Shown here: positions 1 to 9,014 of the stretch, one piece after another
Position numbering within the stretch: position 1 is the stretch's first letter
Layout: each line of letters begins with the position of its first letter
From: an uncultured Eubacteriales bacterium
GTDB lineage: Bacteria; Bacillota; Clostridia; Lachnospirales; Lachnospiraceae
NCBI GenBank assembly: GCA_900315015.1
Contig: OMXJ01000002.1
Span: 102,651-166,650 of the forward strand
Direction of reading: 5' to 3'
Length of the DNA stretch: 64,000 nucleotides
Program-made: the position numbers and the translations under genes
Notes under the pieces: model-generated
What the model was told of the DNA's origin: nothing
The model's input: only the letters and a program-made list of their open reading frames with translations
Databases searched by the model: none

Positions 1-394
1 TGCGGATATTTCTGATAGCTACCTTTGCATTCTCGCCCTTCTTCTTAACATCCTTAGAAAGCTCTTTTCTGCGCTCTTCTGTAAGCTCCGGGAAAACAAG
101 ACGGATAACACGTCCATCGTTAGATGGAGTAATTCCGATATCTGAAACAAGGATAGCCTTCTCGATTTCCTTTATAAGCTTTGACTCCCAAGGCTGAATG
201 GCAATGATTCTAGCCTCTGGAACAGATACATTTGCAACCTGCTGAAGAGATGATGGAGTTCCGTAATAATCAACCTTAATATGATCAAGAATATGAGGGT
301 TTGCTCTTCCTGCTCTAATACTTGTATATTCCTCCTGAAGCGAATCAAGAGTCTTGTTCATTTTATCTTCGTATTCCTTTAATACTGCGCTCAT
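1..394 (-). CDS. frr: Ribosome recycling factor, C-terminus beyond window edge
   Basis: Ribosome recycling factor works with EF-G to split the post-termination ribosome in the cytoplasm. The visible N-terminal 131 residues begin MSAVLKEYEDKMNKTLDSL and continue through the family segment SIRAGRANP, then NDGRVIRLVFPELTEERR. The start at 394 follows AAAGGA with good spacing. The gene runs off the left edge, so roughly the last 50 residues of a normal RRF of about 185 are missing. It lies 67 bases after pyrH on the same strand, the usual bacterial order, and is probably cotranscribed with it. Confidence 0.95.
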   Translation of the reverse strand, partial: MSAVLKEYEDKMNKTLDSLQEEYTSIRAGRANPHILDHIKVDYYGTPSSLQQVANVSVPEARIIAIQPWESKLIKEIEKAILVSDIGITPSNDGRVIRLVFPELTEERRKELSKDVKKKGENAKVAIRNIR

Positions 395-461
395 TTTTGA
401 TCCTTTCTACGCTATAATAGCGATATTAAATATTTAACTAAAACAACCATCTCGGATTTAA

Positions 462-1160
462 TTACTTTATTATTGTACCAGTACATTTTCCAAGACAATT
501 AGTAACAATAGCATTTTCCTCATTTAATGAGAAAAGAAGTGTAGGCATGTTATTCTGCATGCACATTACTGAAGCTGTCATATCCAGGATTTCAAGCTTT
601 TTATCAATGATTTCCTTATATGTAATTTCGTCAAACTTCTTAGCGTCCGGATTCTTTCTTGGATCAGAATCATAAACGCCATCAATAGCTCTTGCCATAA
701 GAATAATATCACAATTCAGCTCTATGGCTCTAAGTGATGTTGCTGTATCTGTTGAGAAATATGGATGTCCTGTTCCTCCCGCAAGGAAAACAACCTTTCC
801 TTCACTAAGAGCTTCATTAACAGTATCCATATGGAAAACCTCAGTAACACTTCCGATTTCGAACTGAGTATATATTCCGGTCTTCATGCCAAGAGTACGA
901 AGGATTTCTGAAACATAAATGCAATTCATTACAGTCGCAAGCATTCCTATCTGATCTGCCTGAACACGTCCGATTGTCTCCGAACTTCTTCCTCTCCAGA
1001 AATTACCTCCGCCGATAACAATAGCCACCTGCGTTCCGCCATCAACAAGCTGCTTGATCTGCTTTCCTACCATTACACAGGTATCTTCATCAAAGCCTGT
1101 CTTCTTATCTCCAGCTAAAGCTTCACCGCTAAGCTTAAGTAAAACTCTCTTATATGCCAT
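462..1160 (-). CDS. pyrH: UMP kinase
   Basis: Phosphorylates UMP to UDP in pyrimidine nucleotide synthesis; bacterial UMP kinases are hexamers of the amino-acid-kinase fold, unrelated to eukaryotic UMP/CMP kinase. The protein (232 residues) shows the N-terminal phosphate-binding KLSGEAL, the glycine loop VIGGGNFWRGR, and the nucleotide-binding stretch AGGTGHPYFSTDTAT. Length is normal for the family. The start follows a purine-rich AGGATAGGGGA. It sits just upstream of frr and about 250 bases downstream of ftsZ, separated from it by a hairpin and a tandem repeat, so it is probably a separate transcription unit with frr. Confidence 0.96.
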   Translation of the reverse strand: MAYKRVLLKLSGEALAGDKKTGFDEDTCVMVGKQIKQLVDGGTQVAIVIGGGNFWRGRSSETIGRVQADQIGMLATVMNCIYVSEILRTLGMKTGIYTQFEIGSVTEVFHMDTVNEALSEGKVVFLAGGTGHPYFSTDTATSLRAIELNCDIILMARAIDGVYDSDPRKNPDAKKFDEITYKEIIDKKLEILDMTASVMCMQNNMPTLLFSLNEENAIVTNCLGKCTGTIIK

Positions 1161-1239
1161 TTTTTTAATCCCCTATCCTTTTAGTAAACGTTTTATTTAG
1201 GCCGAAAAAGTCTATTTTAAAACCCATTCAAAAAACTTC

Positions 1240-1334
1240 AAAGCCTTTTTTACCAGCCATTTAGGCTTTCAAAAGCCTTTTTTATCAGCCATTTAGGCTT
1301 TCAAAAGCCTTTTTTATCAGCCATTTAGGCTTTC
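1240..1334. repeat. Tandem repeat, three copies of 32 bp
   Basis: Three head-to-tail copies of a 32-base unit start at about 1239, 1271 and 1303. Copies two and three are identical; the first differs by one or two bases. Each unit carries AAAGCCT and AGGCTTT as an inverted repeat around CAGCCATTT, so every copy could fold into a hairpin. The array lies between ftsZ and pyrH, outside any gene. Confidence 0.85.
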
Positions 1335-1337
1335 AAA

Positions 1338-1396
1338 AGCCCTTGTACAGACATATATCTGATATACAGAAACCCGCTATGCCTAATACAAGGGCT
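1338..1396 (-). terminator. Probable terminator after ftsZ
   Basis: Perfect 10-bp arms AGCCCTTGTA (1338-1347) and TACAAGGGCT (1387-1396) enclose a 39-base loop 16 bases past the ftsZ stop. On the minus strand the second arm is followed by TTTTG. The long loop and short T tract make this weaker than a textbook intrinsic terminator. Confidence 0.5.
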
Positions 1397-1412
1397 AAAT
1401 TTTAAATATTAA

Positions 1413-2645
1413 TTACTTACGCTTTCCTCTAAGGAATGTAGGAATATTAATATCATTTCCATTTGCGCTAGGATTTGGAAGATCATAATCATCCTCTTCT
1501 TCCTTAACCTCATCTCTTCTTGAACGGCTTGAGAAACTTGTTCTTCTTGCCTGAACGTTATTAAGTGTTGATGATACTGATGAAGAAGCTGAACTATCTC
1601 TCTCCTTGCTAACAGAAGCCTCTACGCGATCACGTGGAGCCGGCTTCTTATTATTATACTCGCTCTGTCCCATTCCAGCTTCCTGAGATTCAGCTGTAAG
1701 ACCTGTAGCAATTACAATAACCTTTACCTTGTCATCAGACTGTGTGCCATCAATAGGCTCGCTGATACCGAAGATAATATTTGCATCCTCTGAAACAGTA
1801 TTTCTAAGAATTTCAGTAGCTTCTTCAACTTCCTGCATACCAAGATCTGTTCCATAGTAATTTACAAGAATATCTGAAGCTCCCTCGATAGAAGTATCAA
1901 GAAGAGGGCTGCTGATAGCCTTCTCAAGAGCATCCTGGCACTTGCTGTCGCCATTAGCTTCGCCAATACCGATATGAGCAAGACCTTTATTCTTCATGAT
2001 TGTTGTAACGTCAGCAAAGTCAACATTAATGAGACCTTCTGTTGTAATAATATCTGTAATTCCTGCAACTGACTGTACAAGAATTTCATCTGCCATCTTG
2101 AAAGCTTCCTTAACGCCAGTCTTCTTTGTTGTAATTTTAAGAATATTGTCGTTTGGAACTACAAGTAATGTATCTACATTCTCTACAAGCTTTGAAAGAC
2201 CTGACTCTGCATTAGTCCATCTCTTCTTTCCTTCAAATGTGAAAGGAAGTGATACAACTGCAACTGTAAGCGCACCTGCATCCTTAGCAAGCTTTGCAAT
2301 AACAGGTGCAGCACCTGTTCCTGTTCCGCCGCCCATGCCGCATGTTACGAATACCATGTCATAGCCACTGATTGCGTTAAGGAGCTCATCCTTGCTTTCC
2401 TCTGCTGCCTTCTCACCAACCTGAGGCTGTGCACCAGCACCCTGGCCGTGTGTGAGTTTTTCACCGATCTGAATGTTTGTCTGAGTCTTGCAGTTCTGGA
2501 GCTGCTGATTATCAGTATTTACACACTTTAAATCTACGCCCTTGATGCCTTTCTCAATCATTCTGTTTACTGCATTGTTTCCTGCGCCGCCTACTCCAAC
2601 TACAAGCAGCTTGGTCTCCTTATCCTGTGACATAATCTCGACCAT
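1413..2645 (-). CDS. ftsZ: Cell division protein FtsZ
   Basis: Tubulin-like GTPase that polymerises at mid-cell into the division ring. The 410-residue protein shows the N-terminal GVGGAGNNAVNRM, the tubulin signature GGGTGTGAAP, and the FtsA/SepF-binding tail peptide INIPTFLRGKRK after a charged Ser/Glu/Arg linker of about 60 residues. The start at 2645 is chosen because AGGAGGT lies 8 bases upstream; the internal Met5 has no such site. It is the last gene of the division cluster, about 280 bases after ftsQ, and is followed by a hairpin that probably ends the transcript. Confidence 0.97.
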   Translation of the reverse strand: MVEIMSQDKETKLLVVGVGGAGNNAVNRMIEKGIKGVDLKCVNTDNQQLQNCKTQTNIQIGEKLTHGQGAGAQPQVGEKAAEESKDELLNAISGYDMVFVTCGMGGGTGTGAAPVIAKLAKDAGALTVAVVSLPFTFEGKKRWTNAESGLSKLVENVDTLLVVPNDNILKITTKKTGVKEAFKMADEILVQSVAGITDIITTEGLINVDFADVTTIMKNKGLAHIGIGEANGDSKCQDALEKAISSPLLDTSIEGASDILVNYYGTDLGMQEVEEATEILRNTVSEDANIIFGISEPIDGTQSDDKVKVIVIATGLTAESQEAGMGQSEYNNKKPAPRDRVEASVSKERDSSASSSVSSTLNNVQARRTSFSSRSRRDEVKEEEDDYDLPNPSANGNDINIPTFLRGKRK

Positions 2646-2820
2646 AACAACATACCTCCTCTATATATAGTTCTATACTTGAATTTTTCTTCTAAAACAA
2701 AACATTTTACACTTTATTTTATTATCTTTTGCCTCAAAAATCAAGCACTATTTTTTAAAATTACAAATTTATTTCAAAATTACAATTTTGTTTCAAATTT
2801 GTTACAAGAATTGCTCGTCA

Positions 2821-2926
2821 ACCAAAGGTGTCATAACCTAAATATCGTAGGCAGAATTTCTTCTGCCTCAGTCTGGTTAACCATTTAACCAAAGCCCACT
2901 GCCTTTAGGCGGTGGGGAGTTAACCT
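2821..2926 (+). mobile_element. Possible solo IS200/IS605-type right end (omega-RNA-like)
   Basis: The stem CCCACTGCC-TTTA-GGCGGTGGG (2895-2917, one G-T pair) is bracketed by GTTAAC motifs, preceded by a second hairpin (AGGCAGAA/TTCTGCCT, about 2851-2870), and ends GGAGTTAAC two bases before the ftsQ stop. This arrangement closely resembles the right end of IS605-family TnpB elements, where the hairpin forms the 3' scaffold of the omega RNA. No transposase gene is present. It may be a remnant left after loss of the element. It does not look like an ftsQ terminator because no T tract follows on the minus strand. Confidence 0.4.
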
Positions 2927-2928
2927 AA

Positions 2929-3807
2929 TTACTGCTCGTTTTCTACAGTCGTCTCATTATCTGTAACATTTTCACCACTTTCGCCCGTGTCAGTTACATT
3001 TTCTTCCATTTCGCCTTCAGTCCCCTCTTCCTCTTGCTGCAAAGGCTCATCAGGGTTTCCTGCCTCTTCATCCTCCATCGGACTAGCTACAATGCTAGCC
3101 TTGCTTCCATCATATCTAGAAAGATCGATGTAAGATTTCACGCTATAGCTTTTAAGGACCGAGTTCAAAACTGCAAGCTCTGTATCATAGTTATCCTTTC
3201 GTCCTAGAAAAATCTCTGAGCCATCCTTCATGACTAATGTCACCTGATGATTATCATCAAAATCAAATCCAAGGACAGGAAGCTTATACTTTTCAATCTT
3301 CATTGTAAGAGCCTTGATTTCATCAAAAATACCTTTATTGCTTACCGGCATTTCTTCATATAACACAATACTATCACAATGCAGGCCTCCAACGACCGGG
3401 ATTCCTTCTATCAAAGACAGGGAAGAATCTACTACCATTCCGTCACCGTCAAAATACATGTAATAGCCCATAAATTTTGTGCAGCCTATAATCGCCGAAG
3501 GATAAAGATGAACCTTTATGCCAGATAATCCTTTTAACTCTACGCTATACGAATCTATGAACGGAATCGTCACATGCTTCTTAAATTTCGAATTAAAATA
3601 GATTACAGGCGCTAATTCATTTAATCCCCCTCTTCCAAGTTTATCCCGTATGTCATCTGGCGTATACATCATCCTACCGTCTGTCTGCATTTCAATGCCA
3701 TCGATTTCAAAACTGTCGATTTTGCATTCATCATACAGCCACACCGCAATACCACCTAGAAAACATAGGATCAAAACCACTAAAATTATTTTATACCGTG
3801 TTTTCAT
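2929..3807 (-). CDS. ftsQ: Cell division protein FtsQ/DivIB-like
   Basis: Bitopic divisome protein of the FtsQ-FtsB-FtsL/DivIB group. Residues 1-25 form a short cytoplasmic start and one membrane helix (IILVVLILCFLGGIAVWL). After this come a weak POTRA-like segment (DSFEIDGIEM), a beta-rich region, and an acidic Glu/Asp-rich tail over the last 50 residues. Sequence identity to the family is low; the call rests on the topology, the length of 292 residues and the position between ftsW and ftsZ. The start overlaps the ftsW stop in an ATGA arrangement, which indicates translational coupling. The acidic tail is unusual for the family. Confidence 0.8.
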   Translation of the reverse strand: MKTRYKIILVVLILCFLGGIAVWLYDECKIDSFEIDGIEMQTDGRMMYTPDDIRDKLGRGGLNELAPVIYFNSKFKKHVTIPFIDSYSVELKGLSGIKVHLYPSAIIGCTKFMGYYMYFDGDGMVVDSSLSLIEGIPVVGGLHCDSIVLYEEMPVSNKGIFDEIKALTMKIEKYKLPVLGFDFDDNHQVTLVMKDGSEIFLGRKDNYDTELAVLNSVLKSYSVKSYIDLSRYDGSKASIVASPMEDEEAGNPDEPLQQEEEGTEGEMEENVTDTGESGENVTDNETTVENEQ

Positions 3808-5219
3808 TCTGTTATTCTCATAGATACCGAAAGTACCAATCCAATTTCAACAAGTAATATGACAAGCGCGGTTCCACCATAGCTAAAGAATGGCAGTGTA
3901 ACACCAGTAGATGGTATGACACTTGTCGCAACGCAGATGTTGAGTGCTACCTGTACCGCAATCTGTACCATTACGCCCACACAGATAAGGCCGCCCTCAG
4001 CATCAGGTGCATTATCTGCAATTACCTTTATTCTCCAAATAAGGAGAAGGTAAATCAGTAAAAGACAGGCTATTCCAAAAACACCTATTTCTTCGCAGAT
4101 TGAAGCAAAGATTTCATCAGTATGACCCTCTACCAGGTAACCTAGTTTAACAGTTCCCTGTCCAAAGCTTTTTCCGAACAGACCTCCGCTCGCTATGGCA
4201 TACAATCCTTCTCTTACCTGATAAGAATCCGGATTTGTCTCAACCTCGAACCATTTAATAAATCTATCACCTCTATAGCCCTCACTTTTTACAAGAATAA
4301 TAGCAGCCAAGGCGCCTATTATTAATAATACTATCCACCATCTCTTTTTATCACTGCCAACAAAGCAGATAACAAAAGCAATGGCAAACATAATAATACC
4401 CGAGGAAAGATTTTGTTTAGCTATAGGAAGTATAAGACCAGCCATGACAAATACCAATACTCTAAAAAACTCAAAAAGCTTTCCTGCATTCCTTGCCGAT
4501 TTACCGATTAAAAGAGCAGTCATAAGAATTACTGCAACCTTATTTATTTCCGCAGGTTCAAATTTAATAGGTCCTAGCTGAATCCATCTTTTTGAGCCGC
4601 CGGCCGCAATTCCCATAAGCAGAATAGCCATTTCAAGTACAATGCATATCAAATAAAAAAGAAACACAGGTCTTGTACCGAATTTTCCGATTTTAATACT
4701 TGCTGTATAAAAGTGATACGGAACAAATGAGATGCCTATCATAAGCGCAAAGCCTATTACCGCAAATATTGCCTGCCTTTTCACATAAAACATTGCATCC
4801 CCGTAATACTTTGCCGAAGAATAATAACTAACACTATAAAGTGAAAACAATCCCGCAACTAGAAGAAACAGAACTATTACAATTATGCTAAAATCATAAT
4901 AACTTCTTTTTTTATCAGATGCTACAGCAGTCGTCCTCTTTTCAGGCGCTGCCCTCATTACTTCCTCAAGCGGTCTGACTATTTTCTTTTCTTTTCTCTC
5001 ATTTCTTTCCTCTGCTTCTCTTTTAGCAGCCGAGCGCTTTAGCCTTTTATTTTTTCCAGGCTTTTCAACAATTTTCTCTTCTTCGATGCTCTTTGAAGTA
5101 GTGCTAGGATTCTTTTTCTTTCTGTCAAAGGCATCTCCTAGACTATAAACTCTCTCTTTTTTATATCCCGAGCTTATATCATCAAAACCATCGCCGGTAT
5201 ATTTTCCACCGCTTCCCAT
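3804..5219 (-). CDS. ftsW: SEDS peptidoglycan glycosyltransferase FtsW
   Basis: Lipid II polymerase of the divisome, working with a class B PBP at the septum. A hydrophilic, strongly charged N-terminal extension of about 105 residues precedes about ten membrane helices. The SEDS motif EGHTDEIFASICEE includes the catalytic Asp (about residue 368), and the C-terminal PFFSYGGTAL signature is present. The loop that usually reads PDLGT is here QNLSSG. At 471 residues it is longer than most FtsW because of the N-terminal extension. RBS AGGAGGG supports the start. It lies 34 bases after murD and overlaps ftsQ by 4 bases. Confidence 0.93.
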   Translation of the reverse strand: MGSGGKYTGDGFDDISSGYKKERVYSLGDAFDRKKKNPSTTSKSIEEEKIVEKPGKNKRLKRSAAKREAEERNERKEKKIVRPLEEVMRAAPEKRTTAVASDKKRSYYDFSIIVIVLFLLVAGLFSLYSVSYYSSAKYYGDAMFYVKRQAIFAVIGFALMIGISFVPYHFYTASIKIGKFGTRPVFLFYLICIVLEMAILLMGIAAGGSKRWIQLGPIKFEPAEINKVAVILMTALLIGKSARNAGKLFEFFRVLVFVMAGLILPIAKQNLSSGIIMFAIAFVICFVGSDKKRWWIVLLIIGALAAIILVKSEGYRGDRFIKWFEVETNPDSYQVREGLYAIASGGLFGKSFGQGTVKLGYLVEGHTDEIFASICEEIGVFGIACLLLIYLLLIWRIKVIADNAPDAEGGLICVGVMVQIAVQVALNICVATSVIPSTGVTLPFFSYGGTALVILLVEIGLVLSVSMRITE

Positions 5220-5253
5220 TCTGTCCCTCCTTTCCTCTCAAATTACTTCAAAA

Positions 5254-6615
5254 TCAATCTGGAAGCTTTCTAGCTAACTCCTTAAAGATTCTTCCTCTTT
5301 CTTCGTAGCTTTTAAACATATCCCAGCTTGCGCAAGCTGGGGAAAGCAGAACATTTTCTCCGCTAACTGCATGCTCAGCGCAGTAATTAACTGCCTCTTC
5401 AAAGGTATCCATAAATACATAATCCTTAAAGCCCAATCTATCACAGGTCTCAGCAATCTTCTTCGCTGTAACACCAATAAGAACAAGCTTTTTGACTTTT
5501 CCATCAAAGGCATTTATCCACTCATCAAACTCACTTCCCTTATCATATCCACCGCCAATAAGGTAAGTAGGTGACTGCATTGCTCTTATAGCCTGAATTG
5601 CAGCATCAGGATTAGTACCCTTTGAATCGTTGTAATATTTTACACCCTTTTTGGTACAGGTATATTCAATTCTATGCTCTACTGCTACAAATTCAGTGAG
5701 TGCTTCATGAAGCTTATCAAATGGAACCTCCATGGCAATAGCCATTGCACAGGCAGCCATGACATTCTCATAATTATGCTTACCGATTATGTTAAGTTCA
5801 TCAACATTAACTAAGACCTTCTTAACACCTTCGTGCTTATAAACGATATCTTTTCCATCTAGATAATAGCCCTCTTCAAGTTCTCTGGCACTTGAGAACC
5901 ATGCCACCTTGGTATTGGTGACCTTCTCACCAAATTCTTTTAAGTACTGATCTTCATAATTTAGTACAATTACATCATCTAAAGTCTGATTCTTGCAGAT
6001 ACTCTCCTTCATCTCAATATACTTTTCCATTGTATGGTGTCTGTTAAGATGATCTGGAGTAATATTAAGAATAGCAGAAACATTAGGATGGAACTTATCC
6101 GCAGTCTCAAGCTGGAAGCTGCTTATTTCAGCTACGGTAATGGATTTCTCATTTGTAAGCTCACAATTATCAGTATAAGGAATACCGATATTTCCAACTA
6201 CAAATACACTATCAGAAATCTTTTTCATTATTTCGCCGACAAGAGTAGTAGTTGTGGTTTTGCCGTTTGTACCGGTAATAGCTACTAATCTTCCCTTTGA
6301 AAAAAGATATCCAGTTTCGATTTCACCCGAAATAACTGCACCTGCATTTCTAAGATTATTTACATCTGCGCAGTCAATAGGAACACCCGGGCTAATAACT
6401 GCAATGTCAGTTTCCTTTATTTCATCCTCTGTAAGAGCGCCAGTGGAAATTTTTCCTCTATAGTCCGCTGGAAGCTTTGCAAGCACATCCTCTTTATTTA
6501 GTTTTTCATTTGAATCGTGAAGCACTACTTCACATTTCTTATCCAAAAGCTTTGCAGCTGAAATGCCGCTCTTTCCTGTACCTATTACAAGTACCTTTTT
6601 TCCTGCAAATTCCAT
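5254..6615 (-). CDS. murD: UDP-N-acetylmuramoylalanine--D-glutamate ligase
   Basis: Adds D-glutamate to UDP-MurNAc-L-Ala in the cytoplasmic stage of peptidoglycan synthesis, using ATP. Motifs in order: the N-terminal Rossmann VLVIGTGKSGISAAKLL, the Mur-ligase P-loop AITGTNGKTTTTT, EISSFQLE, the ILNITPDHLNRH segment, and YNDSKGTNPDAA of the C-terminal domain. An upstream in-frame ATG at 6636 exists, but GAGAGG sits immediately before the ATG at 6615 and MEFAGKKVLVIG is the normal family start, so 6615 is preferred (453 residues). It is placed directly between the PBP gene and ftsW, where mraY is often found in related clusters. Confidence 0.95.
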   Translation of the reverse strand: MEFAGKKVLVIGTGKSGISAAKLLDKKCEVVLHDSNEKLNKEDVLAKLPADYRGKISTGALTEDEIKETDIAVISPGVPIDCADVNNLRNAGAVISGEIETGYLFSKGRLVAITGTNGKTTTTTLVGEIMKKISDSVFVVGNIGIPYTDNCELTNEKSITVAEISSFQLETADKFHPNVSAILNITPDHLNRHHTMEKYIEMKESICKNQTLDDVIVLNYEDQYLKEFGEKVTNTKVAWFSSARELEEGYYLDGKDIVYKHEGVKKVLVNVDELNIIGKHNYENVMAACAMAIAMEVPFDKLHEALTEFVAVEHRIEYTCTKKGVKYYNDSKGTNPDAAIQAIRAMQSPTYLIGGGYDKGSEFDEWINAFDGKVKKLVLIGVTAKKIAETCDRLGFKDYVFMDTFEEAVNYCAEHAVSGENVLLSPACASWDMFKSYEERGRIFKELARKLPD

Positions 6616-6646
6616 ATTATTCCTCTCAATCAACATTTAGGACTTT

Positions 6647-8869
6647 TTAATTCTCATCAGATTCTAAAATTTCCTCATCAGAATCCGTATTTTCTTCAGA
6701 TGAAGAATCCTCATCATCTTCCTCACCATTTGAACCATCAATTATGTTCTGCGCTTCCTCGATGGATTTATCAAGATAAACTGCTATATTTTCGCTTGTA
6801 AGTGGAAGATTTGTACCATCAATGATTCCATCTCCATCTGCATCTAAAACTAACTCATCTCCGCTTTCATCAATACCGTTATCTTCAATAACAGTTTCAT
6901 CTATTCTATAGTCTATTTCACCCTCCGGGTATACTCCAAGCTCTGGAAGTGCTTCCTTCAGAATATCTGCGAATAGCCCCTGAGCTAATGAGCTGGACGC
7001 TTTCTTTTCTTCATCGTGTACGTTGTCAACTACAACGTAACATACTACCTGAGGATCATCAACTGGTACGCAGCCAATGAAGGAAAGAACGTAAATAAGA
7101 TCAGATCTTACGCCCCTTTTTGCTGTACCGGTCTTACCGCCGACTGAATAGCCCTCAATCTTTGCACTGCGGGCTGTTCCTGCTTCAACAGTCTGAAGAA
7201 TTGCCCTTCTCATAAATTCAGAAGTTGTCTCGCTTATGGTTCTATTAACAACCACCGGCTTATTTTCCTTAACCGTAATGCCCTTTGAATCCGTAACTTT
7301 TTTTACAATATGAGGCTGATAGTAGTAACCACCATTTACAATAGATGAAAATGCTGAAGCCATCTGCACCATTGTAACGTTAAAGGACTGACCAAAGGAG
7401 CTTGTTGCAAGCTCTACCGGATGAGTAATAAGTTCAGCATCCATCAAAATACCCTTTGCTTCTCCAGGAAGATCTATTCCAGTTTTTCTACCAAAACCAA
7501 AATGTTCCTGATATGCATAGAATTTCTCACCGCCAAGGAGTGATGAAATCTGAATAAGTGCAGGGTTACATGAATGAGCTATGGCTCCCGCTACATCCTG
7601 CTTGCCATGAGTACCTGAACAGCTTATTACCGTACCAGCTACATTGACATATTTCTCACAGTTGAACGTAGACTTTTCAGTAATCACATTTTCTTCAAGC
7701 GCTGATGCAACCGTAACTAACTTCCATGTAGATCCAGGCTCAAAGGTTGAAGAAACGCAGTAATTTCTCCACATTTTATAAAGAGCATTAGTCTGCTCGG
7801 TATCTGTCATCTCCGCGAGCTCTTCCGGGCTATAATAATAGCTCAGATCCTGTGGATTATTTAGATCAAAGCCTTCATTTGATGCCATTGCAATAATTTC
7901 ACCACTATTTGGGTCCATCATGACCACAGCTACATTATCATAATCCCAAGTCTTATCAAATTCAAGTATTTTTTCTTCAACTATTTTTTGAATGCTTGCA
8001 TTTATGGTTGAAGTAATGGTATCACCATCTACAGCATCTGTTGTAATCTTTTGAGCGTTGAGTTCTGAATCATAATAGCTATATTCATATCCATTCTTGC
8101 CTTCAAGATATTTCTGATAACTCTCTTCGATTCCCCACGCTCCCTGTCCATCCTTTTGAACATATCCAAGAACATTACTAGCAAGTGAACCATTTGGATA
8201 AACTCTTTCATAGTGCTCTTCAAAACGGGCACAGCCCACATATCTATGGTCTATCGTCACCCCATTGATTTCCTTATCAGGACTCAACTTATAAGATTCA
8301 AATTCTGCCTTTGACTTATATTCAAATCTGACAGCCTCTTTTTTTTGAACCTTTCCGCTTGTAGTGGTAACCATGACAGGTTCGCCTGTTTCTTCGTTAA
8401 ATACCGGTTCTTGAAGCACCAGGTACGAAGAATCCTTATTATCTTCGATAAGCTTTAAAATTTCAGCTTCGGTTTTTCCTGTAATTTTAGCAACTACCTT
8501 AACCGTATTTTCTACATACGGATAACTTCTATTATCTGTACCATCTTCCTCAACTTTACCTCTATAAGTAATATACATCTGCTTAGGCTCAAGTACAAGA
8601 TTATAATAAGTCTTACTCTCTGCTAGTACAGTTCCATTAGTATCAACTATCGTTCCTCTTTTATAGTCAAGATCGCTGCTGCTAGAAACAAGCCCCTGCT
8701 CTAGAGCCTTTTCTGTATATTCAGAGCCTTTATTTTGAACAATAAAAGCTACGACTCCAACCAAAACAACATAGACAAGGATAATCACAAAAAACACGAC
8801 ATTCAGCCACATTCGCATGCTGTTTTTAAAATATACCTTGTCATTTAACGGTTTATAAGAAAATTTCAT
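6647..8869 (-). CDS. Class B penicillin-binding protein (FtsI/SpoVD type)
   Basis: DD-transpeptidase that cross-links septal peptidoglycan outside the membrane. A single N-terminal membrane helix (about residues 22-45) is followed by a PBP dimer domain and a transpeptidase domain with all three active-site motifs: S380-T-W-K383, S433-C-N435 and K579-T-G581. It ends in a very acidic Asp/Glu/Ser tail of about 75 residues containing a DADGDGIID stretch, and no PASTA domain is apparent, unlike many SpoVD proteins. RBS GGAGGG precedes the start. It lies between ftsL and murD, so a divisome role is more likely than a sporulation role, although SpoVD cannot be excluded. Confidence 0.92.
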   Translation of the reverse strand: MKFSYKPLNDKVYFKNSMRMWLNVVFFVIILVYVVLVGVVAFIVQNKGSEYTEKALEQGLVSSSSDLDYKRGTIVDTNGTVLAESKTYYNLVLEPKQMYITYRGKVEEDGTDNRSYPYVENTVKVVAKITGKTEAEILKLIEDNKDSSYLVLQEPVFNEETGEPVMVTTTSGKVQKKEAVRFEYKSKAEFESYKLSPDKEINGVTIDHRYVGCARFEEHYERVYPNGSLASNVLGYVQKDGQGAWGIEESYQKYLEGKNGYEYSYYDSELNAQKITTDAVDGDTITSTINASIQKIVEEKILEFDKTWDYDNVAVVMMDPNSGEIIAMASNEGFDLNNPQDLSYYYSPEELAEMTDTEQTNALYKMWRNYCVSSTFEPGSTWKLVTVASALEENVITEKSTFNCEKYVNVAGTVISCSGTHGKQDVAGAIAHSCNPALIQISSLLGGEKFYAYQEHFGFGRKTGIDLPGEAKGILMDAELITHPVELATSSFGQSFNVTMVQMASAFSSIVNGGYYYQPHIVKKVTDSKGITVKENKPVVVNRTISETTSEFMRRAILQTVEAGTARSAKIEGYSVGGKTGTAKRGVRSDLIYVLSFIGCVPVDDPQVVCYVVVDNVHDEEKKASSSLAQGLFADILKEALPELGVYPEGEIDYRIDETVIEDNGIDESGDELVLDADGDGIIDGTNLPLTSENIAVYLDKSIEEAQNIIDGSNGEEDDEDSSSEENTDSDEEILESDEN

Positions 8870-9014
8870 CTGTCAATCCCTCCAGATGTATCCACGAAAA
8901 ATTCATATCATAGTAAATGCACATAAACACAGGACGGCTCTTTCAAAAAATCAATAACACATTTTCTAATTGAAACCGATGTACCAATATTTATGTGCAA
9001 TCAAAAGCCTTTTT

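Noticed and set aside
2679..2888. 69-residue plus-strand frame between ftsZ and ftsQ
   Set aside because: No SD, AT-rich composition and no recognised domain. Its end overlaps the IS605-like hairpins, so it could at most be a trace of a lost element.
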